NCBI GenBank assembly: GCA_013177895.1
Contig: JABLXV010000001.1
Span: 86,056-140,159 of the forward strand
DNA from: Brevinematales bacterium
GTDB lineage: Bacteria > Spirochaetota > Brevinematia > Brevinematales > GWF1-51-8
DNA: 54,104 nt
Reading direction: 5' to 3'
The notes under the pieces were generated by a model, which was not told the DNA's origin, did no database searches, and saw nothing but the letters and a program-made list of their open reading frames with translations. Position 1 is the stretch's first letter. Every line of letters starts with the position of its first letter. Below are positions 48,724-54,104 of this stretch, piece after piece. Both the position numbers and the translations under genes were made by a program.

Positions 48724-48800
48724 CTGCGCACGCTATTCCCATTACATAAAGGGTCGATTTGCTTATAATCCAGCCTGCGACCCGAATATTAACGCATATA
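48724..48800 (+). repeat. 77-bp dispersed repeat, copy 1
   Basis: Starts CTGCGCACGCTATTCCCATT and ends AACGCATATA. Nearly identical to 48916-48992 and 49172-49248. It lies in a gene-free gap of about 690 bp (48668-49360). 48801-48915 between copies 1 and 2 holds a GATTGCTTCGGC-type fragment and an ACCTTCGTAGAAGG hairpin. Confidence 0.85.
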
Positions 48801-48915
48801 AAGAATAATAAAATAGATTGCTTCGGCTATGGTTCGGCAAGCTCACCATGACGCCTCGGCTGTCTACCTTCGTAGAAGGCAGGCAAGGACAAAAAATACC
48901 TCGTCATCAAGTACC

Positions 48916-48992
48916 CTGCGCACGCTATTCCCATTACATAAAGGATCGATTTGCTTATAATCCAGCCTGCGACCGGAATACTACCGCATATA
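48916..48992 (+). repeat. 77-bp dispersed repeat, copy 2
   Basis: Same length and orientation as copy 1, with four substitutions visible (for example AAGGATCG for AAGGGTCG and ACTACCGC for ATTAACGC). Confidence 0.85.
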
Positions 48993-49004
48993 AAAGAATC
49001 CGCG

Positions 49005-49164
49005 TGTTGACAAACCTTTTTTGTCATTGCGAGGCCTGAGCCGAAGCAATCTATTTTAATACCATATAAGGAATAAAATCGAGTGCTTCACCCCGCGCAT
49101 CAGAAAATATTGCAGCGCAGGGTATGCAGTGACAAGAAAATAGTTATTTTACATGTTCGTCAAC
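49005..49164. repeat. Dispersed 160-bp palindromic element, copy 2
   Basis: Begins TGTTGACAAA and ends GTTCGTCAAC, like 28352-28512, with the same internal order of a CATTGCGAGG...GAAGCAATC block and a GTGCTTC...GCAGTGACA block. It lies between copies 2 and 3 of the 77-bp repeat. Confidence 0.75.
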
Positions 49165-49171
49165 AAATCCC

Positions 49172-49248
49172 CTGCGCACGCTATTCCCATTACATAAAGG
49201 GTCGATTTGCTTATAATCCAGCCTGCGACCCGAATATTAACGCATATA
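49172..49248 (+). repeat. 77-bp dispersed repeat, copy 3
   Basis: Identical to copy 1 over the full 77 bp as far as can be read by eye. Confidence 0.85.
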
Positions 49249-49360
49249 ACAGAATACACGCATCCTGCACTTGTATTTGTATAAAAAAAGGCTTAACCGG
49301 ATAGAAAGAGTTCCGATATATATATCAGGGCAGAATCCCAATTCAGGAGGAAGTAATACC

Positions 49361-50155
49361 ATGATGCGAGCACTTTGGACGGCGGCTTCGGGAATGATGG
49401 GCGAGCAGTTTCATATCGATACTATCGCGAACAACCTTGCTAACATAAACACCACGGGCTTCAAAAAAGCGCGCGCGGAGTTCGAGGACCTCCTCTATCA
49501 GACACAGCGTCTGGCGGGGACTCCCTCATCCGAACTCACCCAGTATCCGGTGGGAATCCAGACCGGTCTCGGCGTACGTCCGGCGGCGACCCAGAAATTC
49601 TACACACAGGGGCAATTACAGCAGACCGGGAATAACAAAGACCTCGCTATCGAGAACGAGGGTTTCTTCGGCATCACTTTACCCGACGGGAGTACCGCTT
49701 ATTCGCGCGACGGATCGTTCAAGATCGACTCCAACAAGGAACTGGTGACTTCTCAGGGATACCGTCTGGTTCCCCCGATTGTTCTGCCGGACGACTTTCT
49801 CGATAATTCGCTGACCATTTCCCCTGACGGACTGATTACGGTTAAGATACCGTCACAGGACGATCCGGTCGAAGTGGGACAAATCTATCTCTACCGCTTT
49901 ATCAACCCCGCGGGTCTCACCAATATCGGGGAGAACTTCGTGAAGGAAAGCCCCGCGTCCGGCCCCGCCTATCAGGGAGTCCCGGATACTCAGGGTTACG
50001 GGAGAGTCCTGCAGGGATTCCTCGAAATGTCGAACGTGAACGCAGTACAAGAAATGGTCGATATGATTGTCGCCCAGCGCGCGTACGAATTCAACTCGAA
50101 GTCCATCCAGACCGCGGACTCCATGCTCGCGACCGCCAACGGCTTGAAACGTTAA
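49361..50155 (+). CDS. flgG: Flagellar distal-rod protein FlgG
   Basis: 264 residues. The N-terminus MMRALWTAASGMMGEQFHID with TIANNLANINTTGFKKARAEFEDL and the C-terminus QGFLEMSNVNAVQEMVDMIVAQRAYEFNSK are the rod-type helices shared by FlgG. The middle GIQTGLGVRP segment is FlgG-specific. It builds the distal rod of the flagellar basal body, periplasmic in spirochaetes. AGGAGG is 10 bases ahead of the start, and the longer frame reads through repeat DNA. It stands alone with its own terminator and no companion flgF. Probably under FliA or housekeeping control elsewhere. Confidence 0.96.
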   Translation: MMRALWTAASGMMGEQFHIDTIANNLANINTTGFKKARAEFEDLLYQTQRLAGTPSSELTQYPVGIQTGLGVRPAATQKFYTQGQLQQTGNNKDLAIENEGFFGITLPDGSTAYSRDGSFKIDSNKELVTSQGYRLVPPIVLPDDFLDNSLTISPDGLITVKIPSQDDPVEVGQIYLYRFINPAGLTNIGENFVKESPASGPAYQGVPDTQGYGRVLQGFLEMSNVNAVQEMVDMIVAQRAYEFNSKSIQTADSMLATANGLKR

Positions 50156-50175
50156 ACATAAATACCTATTCCACC

Positions 50176-50205
50176 GGGGAACACGTTGAGTGTTCCCCCT
50201 TTTTT
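50176..50205 (+). terminator. Rho-independent terminator of flgG
   Basis: GGGGAACAC, GTTGA loop, GTGTTCCCC, followed by a T-run. Confidence 0.9.
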
Positions 50206-50215
50206 ATGTTTGACA

Positions 50216-50275
50216 TGTCATAGCGCTGCCGCGCCACAAAACTTATTGAAGCGCGGTAGAAGCAATCGATATTGT
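50216..50275 (-). repeat. Partial copy of the 160-bp palindromic element
   Basis: The reverse complement matches the GATTGCTTCTACCGCGCTTC...GCGCGGC...ATGACA half of the element at 28352-28512. The other half is missing. The gap 50156-50388 has no gene. Confidence 0.6.
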
Positions 50276-50388
50276 GCCCTGCTGAAAAATACCGGGTCTG
50301 TATACGGAAACCTAATTCCTTGATATGCATATCGTTGAGAGTTTTCTTATCCGCCATTATAATAATGTATCCTGAATGGGAGCGGTCT

Positions 50389-51717
50389 ATGAAATCCGGC
50401 GTATTTCGCGCGCTTTTTCTTCTATTACTTTCCACATTCGCGCTTGCGTATGCTATCGACGATTCATCCTTCCAGGAATTAATCGGGCGGATAAAGCTGG
50501 TCGAGTTCGCCTCCGATAAGACCGAGATTCTCCGCGAGTACGCCGCCGCAGAGCGTTTCACCGCGGCGCAGGTAGTCGCCGTCCTCGCGCAGTTCAAGTT
50601 CTCCACCGATAAGCTGAAAGTTCTCGCGATGTTTTCCAATAAAGTCACCGACCTGAGCAATATCTCCAAGATCGCGGATTCATTCGCGTTCGCGGCGGAC
50701 AAGTCCGAGGCGGCGCAGATGATGGCGGGGTGGACATTCCCCTCGGTCAACGCGTCCATGACCCATTCCGCTGGCGCGTCGCAGACCATCAAGGCGCTCG
50801 CGAAACAGCTCGCCGCGCCCAAGTTCTCCAAGGATAAACTGAAGCTATTCCGCAATACCCTCGCCGCACTGGGCGAGATGCTGAACGGGGACGACATCCT
50901 TCTGATTATGGGGGCGTTCGATTTCAGCGCGGACAAAGTCGAGGCGCTCAGGTTCCTCGGCGATTATACGTCGGGCATCACCTGCGCGGAGGCCGCGCTC
51001 ATCCTGCGCAAGATACCGTTCTCGAAAGACCGCCTCGCGCTCCTTCGCGTCATCAAAGACTGGATAACCGATACCGGGGAGGTTCATTCGCTGACCGCCG
51101 CGTTCGAGTTCGAGGCCGACAAGGTCGAGGCGTGGAAGATACTCAAGTCGGTGAAACCTGTCAGCCTGATGTTCGGTATCGTGAAAAAATCGCCCGCCGT
51201 GTTCGTGATCGATTACTCCGGCAGTATGACCGTGAAGTTCAAAGCCGGCGGAGTCCAGATGACCCGTCTCGACTACGTGCTGAACGAGCTCGAGACCGCG
51301 TTGACGAACCTCCCGCCGGGGATGACATTCAACGTCGTCGCGTTCCATACGGAGGTCGTCCCGTGGGCGGCCGCGCCTCTCCCGGCGAGTAAAAATAACC
51401 TCCAATCGGCGGTGACGTTTATGCGGAAGGTCTCGCCCGAGGGGGGAACCGCGATCTACGACGCGCTCGAGTACGCGTATTCGCAGAACCCGCAGGCGAT
51501 CTATTTCCTGACCGACGGCATTCCCACCCACGGCGCAAAGACCGCCGTCGCGGATATCCTCGCCGATGTGAAAAAATGGCACGCCGCGAACCCCTGCCCT
51601 ATCTACGCGATAGCATTCCTGATGGGAGAGTTCGGCGGCGACAATAAGACTTCGTCCAAATCGTTCCTGAAACAACTATCGGAAATCACGGGCGGCGTGT
51701 TCCGGGTAATGGAGTAA
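50389..51717 (+). CDS. Exported DUF4476-like / von Willebrand factor A protein
   Basis: 442 residues from the ATG at 50389, with GGGAG upstream. Signal peptide MKSGVFRALFLLLLSTFALA. Residues about 25-260 are a series of helical repeats of about 35 residues (FxxDKLKVLxxF, FSKDKLKLFRNTL, FSADKVEALRFLG) resembling DUF4476. A vWA domain follows with the MIDAS DYSGS at 275-279 (D275, S277, S279) and FLTDGIPTHG. vWA domains bind metal and mediate adhesion or assembly. Probably periplasmic or on the surface. Two bases separate its stop from the next ATG. Confidence 0.85.
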   Translation: MKSGVFRALFLLLLSTFALAYAIDDSSFQELIGRIKLVEFASDKTEILREYAAAERFTAAQVVAVLAQFKFSTDKLKVLAMFSNKVTDLSNISKIADSFAFAADKSEAAQMMAGWTFPSVNASMTHSAGASQTIKALAKQLAAPKFSKDKLKLFRNTLAALGEMLNGDDILLIMGAFDFSADKVEALRFLGDYTSGITCAEAALILRKIPFSKDRLALLRVIKDWITDTGEVHSLTAAFEFEADKVEAWKILKSVKPVSLMFGIVKKSPAVFVIDYSGSMTVKFKAGGVQMTRLDYVLNELETALTNLPPGMTFNVVAFHTEVVPWAAAPLPASKNNLQSAVTFMRKVSPEGGTAIYDALEYAYSQNPQAIYFLTDGIPTHGAKTAVADILADVKKWHAANPCPIYAIAFLMGEFGGDNKTSSKSFLKQLSEITGGVFRVME

Positions 51718-51719
51718 AA

Positions 51720-52637
51720 ATGAGCAAAGCTTATTCTTTTTCCGTAGATGAAAAATTCGCCGGTTCCCGTCTCGATACGACGGTAATCACCCTTCACCCT
51801 AAATATACCCGCAGTTATTTAAAAGCGGCTAAGATAACCGCGACGGTGAACGGGAAGCCGTCAAAATGGGGATATAAGCTCCATCTCGGCGATTTTGTAG
51901 AATTCATTGTTCCCGACCTGAAGCCGCTCGACGTACTCCCGCAGGATATCCCGTTCGACGTGCTCTACTCCGATAACGATATCGCGGTCGTCAATAAGCC
52001 CTACGGCGTCCCGGTGCACCCGTCGCACGGGCATCCCGATGGCACCCTCGTTAACGGCTTGTTATTCCATTTTGGCGATAAGCTCTCCGGCATCGGGGGA
52101 GTGGAACGCCCGGGAATCGTGCACCGCCTCGATAAGGATACCGCCGGGCTGATGGTAATCGCGCTGAACGACGTCGCGCATCATCATCTATCCCGACAAT
52201 TCATGGATAGAGAGGTACGGAAAATCTACCACGCCATCGTCAAGGGAAACCCGCCCGCGCAGGGACGGCTGGAACACCCGCTCGGCAGGGCTCCGGGCAA
52301 TCCGTTGAAACGCGCGGTCGTCCCGCTGGATAAGGGCGGTAAGGCCGCTATCACCGATTTCCGTGTCATCGAATACCTTACCGAGCATGCCTATGTCGCG
52401 ATCAATCTCCTGACCGGGCGTACCCACCAGATACGCATCCATTTCGCGTATGAGGGATTCCCGATCGCGGGAGACCCGCTCTATTCGCGGCATCACGGCG
52501 CGTACAGCATGAACGGTATCGCCCTGTGCGCGAAGGAGCTCCGTTTCAGGCATCCCGTGACCGGCGATGAATTGTCGTTTACTATCGAACTCCCCGCCGA
52601 GTTCACCGCTCTCCTTGATAAATTGAGAAAACGATAA
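51720..52637 (+). CDS. RluA/RluD-family 23S rRNA pseudouridine synthase
   Basis: 305 residues. An N-terminal S4-like RNA-binding domain (about 10-75) is followed by the RluA catalytic domain with HRLDKDTAGLMV, where D138 is the catalytic aspartate. VVNKPYGVPVHPSHGH and LLTGRTHQIRIHFAYEGFPI are also typical. It converts uridines to pseudouridine, most likely in 23S rRNA helix 69 if a true RluD. The S4 domain favours RluC/RluD over RluA. Co-directional with the vWA gene. Confidence 0.94.
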   Translation: MSKAYSFSVDEKFAGSRLDTTVITLHPKYTRSYLKAAKITATVNGKPSKWGYKLHLGDFVEFIVPDLKPLDVLPQDIPFDVLYSDNDIAVVNKPYGVPVHPSHGHPDGTLVNGLLFHFGDKLSGIGGVERPGIVHRLDKDTAGLMVIALNDVAHHHLSRQFMDREVRKIYHAIVKGNPPAQGRLEHPLGRAPGNPLKRAVVPLDKGGKAAITDFRVIEYLTEHAYVAINLLTGRTHQIRIHFAYEGFPIAGDPLYSRHHGAYSMNGIALCAKELRFRHPVTGDELSFTIELPAEFTALLDKLRKR

Positions 52638-52698
52638 TCCGCTTGCAAAAACGCCCACGCGGCTTATAATTCTATCATCATCATTTCAGGAGAAACCT

Positions 52699-53907
52699 AT
52701 GATCGATAGGAACAAACCCGCGGATACCCCGATAAACGAAAAACCCAAACAACCCGCGCCCGATAAACCCGCTAAGAAAGAAGAGTTTATGGAGACGATC
52801 AAGGATGAGATGAAAAAAGAAAAGAAGAAGGGGTTTTTCATCTTTCTCGGTATGCAGATGAACCATGGCGAATTCGCCCCCCTCCGCGACGGGCTCGGCG
52901 GGATAGTCGACCAGTACCGGAGCTTCAAGGAGATCAAGGAAGAAACCCGTCAGAAATACGACACCTATGAGACGGTGGTACAGGGCGCGCACGACAGTAT
53001 CGAATTTTTTATACTGCTGATACTCTCCTGCCTGATCGCTACGATGGGATTATTCGCGAATTCCACCGCGGTTATTATCGGCGCGATGCTCGTTGCTCCG
53101 CTCATGGGGCCGGTGCTCGGATTCTCGGCGGGACTCCTGTGGGGCAGCCGGAAGGTCATCCTGAAATCTACGTTCACCCTATTTAAGGGCATCGTCATCG
53201 TACTGGCAATTACAGCGGCTCTCGCCTACTTCATCCCCGGCATCTCGGTAACCCCTGAAATGCAGTCCCGGTCGCTCCCGTCGATCTTCGATATTATTAT
53301 CGCGCTGGCGAGCGGCGCTGTGGGCGCGTATGCCTACGCGAATAAAAAAATCACGAACGCTATATCCGGTGTGGCGATATCGGTCGCGTTGATGCCCCCG
53401 TTATGCACGATCGGGATAGGTATCGGCTTCGGGAACTGGGCGTTGTCATGGGGCGCGTTCATCCTCTTCGCGGTAAACATTGTCGGGATATCCCTCGCCG
53501 CACTCATCGTGTTCCAGTTGATCCGACTGCATCCCCACGCTGAGGATGAGGAGGAGTTCCAGAAGGCGAGGAAACGCGCGGCCGGTCAGATTATCATCTC
53601 CACCCTTTTACTGATCGTGCTAAGCGTGCCGCTGGTTTACTTTATGAGCCTTTCGTTCCAGCGCGAGGGTGAAAAATCGAAGACCGAGGCGACCATCGAT
53701 CAGTTTATGACCTCCGGGCGAATCTACGACCTCAAGCTGAAATTCTCCAAATTGACGAATACTATCGACCTCGTGGTTCTGCTGAAGAAAGACGATAAGC
53801 TGTTCAACCCCACGAATATGACCGACGAACTGGAAAAGCAGCTGAATAAAAAAGTGATCCTCTTGCTCTATACGATCCATCTGACCGAGGAAACAATCAC
53901 GAATTGA
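52699..53907 (+). CDS. DUF389 integral membrane protein (TIGR00341-like)
   Basis: 402 residues. A charged Lys/Pro-rich cytoplasmic N-terminus of about 90 residues precedes a core of six or so membrane helices with GANSTAVIIGAMLVAPLMGP-like segments (here FANSTAVIIGAMLVAPLMGP), VGAYAYANKKITNAISGVAI and SVALMPPLCTIGIG, the DUF389 signature. A soluble C-terminal domain of about 90 residues follows. Transport or channel function is assumed but unknown. AGGAG precedes the ATG. It ends 70 bp before the left end of an insertion sequence. Confidence 0.92.
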   Translation: MIDRNKPADTPINEKPKQPAPDKPAKKEEFMETIKDEMKKEKKKGFFIFLGMQMNHGEFAPLRDGLGGIVDQYRSFKEIKEETRQKYDTYETVVQGAHDSIEFFILLILSCLIATMGLFANSTAVIIGAMLVAPLMGPVLGFSAGLLWGSRKVILKSTFTLFKGIVIVLAITAALAYFIPGISVTPEMQSRSLPSIFDIIIALASGAVGAYAYANKKITNAISGVAISVALMPPLCTIGIGIGFGNWALSWGAFILFAVNIVGISLAALIVFQLIRLHPHAEDEEEFQKARKRAAGQIIISTLLLIVLSVPLVYFMSLSFQREGEKSKTEATIDQFMTSGRIYDLKLKFSKLTNTIDLVVLLKKDDKLFNPTNMTDELEKQLNKKVILLLYTIHLTEETITN

Positions 53908-53977
53908 CGGATAAATCATCTAAAAATTCCCGCTAAAACTTCATAAATCCCGCCAGATTACGGTATTATATATAGTT

Positions 53978-54104
53978 GGTTCTTTCTAAAAACGAGTGGG
54001 TAAAGATGAGAAATATGAATGGATAAAATATAATAATCCATGCAAAATAAACTATTCGAGATGGCTCTGGGGATAACCGAGCCGTACTTTGTGAAGGATA
54101 TCGA
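53978..54104 (+). mobile_element. Left end of an ISL3-type insertion sequence (partial)
   Basis: GGTTCTTTCTAAAAACGAGT at about 53978 looks like an ISL3-type terminal inverted repeat. It is followed by a short leader and the start of a transposase gene. The right end lies outside the window, so the match between ends cannot be tested. Confidence 0.6.
54040..54104 (+). CDS. ISL3-family transposase, N-terminal fragment
   Basis: The frame runs off the right edge. The first 21 residues, MQNKLFEMALGITEPYFVKD and on, match the typical ISL3 transposase start (LFxxALGIT-P-(W/Y)-VKDID). Identification rests on this short stretch only. Confidence 0.65.
   Translation, partial: MQNKLFEMALGITEPYFVKDI

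Noticed and set aside
48724-49248. CRISPR or integron cassette array
   Set aside because: Only three 77-bp repeats, spacers of 115 and 179 bp, one spacer being a known dispersed element, and no integrase or coding cassettes.

Overview
The window reads as a chromosomal segment of a flagellated, diderm bacterium, most likely a spirochaete or close relative. The grounds are a WhiG/FliA-type flagellar sigma factor next to two unrecognised membrane-anchored proteins, a distal-rod FlgG gene, an HPr/HprK regulatory pair with a short ribosome hibernation factor, an NtrY/NtrX-type two-component system, an LpxB-like protein and a predicted lipoprotein. Core genes are moderately G+C-rich by eye. Several short accessory genes are much richer in A+T. 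No rRNA or tRNA gene was recognised, so the taxonomic call is an inference.

Layout. 1-3.1 kb: the 3' part of a CstA carbon-starvation transporter, an unknown protein, QueH and a stand-alone fumarase-type beta subunit. 3.2-5.5 kb: accessory genes (a class C beta-lactamase-like hydrolase and two HepT/MntA modules). 5.5-14.7 kb: a minus-strand run reading unknown, unknown, fliA, hpf, hprK, ptsH, two exported proteins, DUF4390, ntrY-like, ntrX-like. 14.9-18.7 kb: an orphan FecCD-type permease, MutY, a repeat-filled gap and a Na+/solute symporter. 18.8-22.8 kb: a cell-surface glycan trio (GT2, ligase/polymerase-like membrane protein, LpxB-like). 22.8-30.9 kb: a large SNF2 ATPase, an inserted FRG-domain gene, a CrtI-type oxidoreductase, a TetR regulator with an EFR1 flavodoxin/ferredoxin, and a HEPN/nucleotidyltransferase pair. 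31-36 kb: an Mrr-type nuclease, AspS, a tandem repeat block and an MBL / DUF134 / NifX-like operon behind a palindromic promoter. 36.2-45.8 kb: a lipoprotein, a CvpA-like protein, a structured RNA candidate, CarB, a jelly-roll/TIR-like fusion gene, a double CBM48 protein, MetK and an ANT(6)-like nucleotidyltransferase. 45.8-54.1 kb: an exported protein, PurB, a DUF721/DciA-like protein, a second repeat block, FlgG, a DUF4476-vWA protein, an RluD-type pseudouridine synthase, a DUF389 protein and the left end of an ISL3-type insertion sequence.

The most striking observation is a recurrent architecture. Small accessory genes sit directly after the stop codon of a core gene, and the last 26-45 bp of that core gene are repeated at the far side of the insert. 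This is clear at the fumarase-beta gene (inserted hydrolase), the ntrX-like gene (inserted MntA/HepT) and the SNF2 gene (inserted FRG gene). A weaker case may exist around the HEPN/nucleotidyltransferase pair, where a terminator is duplicated. No integrase is encoded in any insert, so these look like gene cassettes captured at the 3' ends of protein genes by an unidentified mechanism. The window also holds several families of small palindromic or structured repeats, a two-copy structured element upstream of carB and beside purB, and an unidentified structured RNA candidate.
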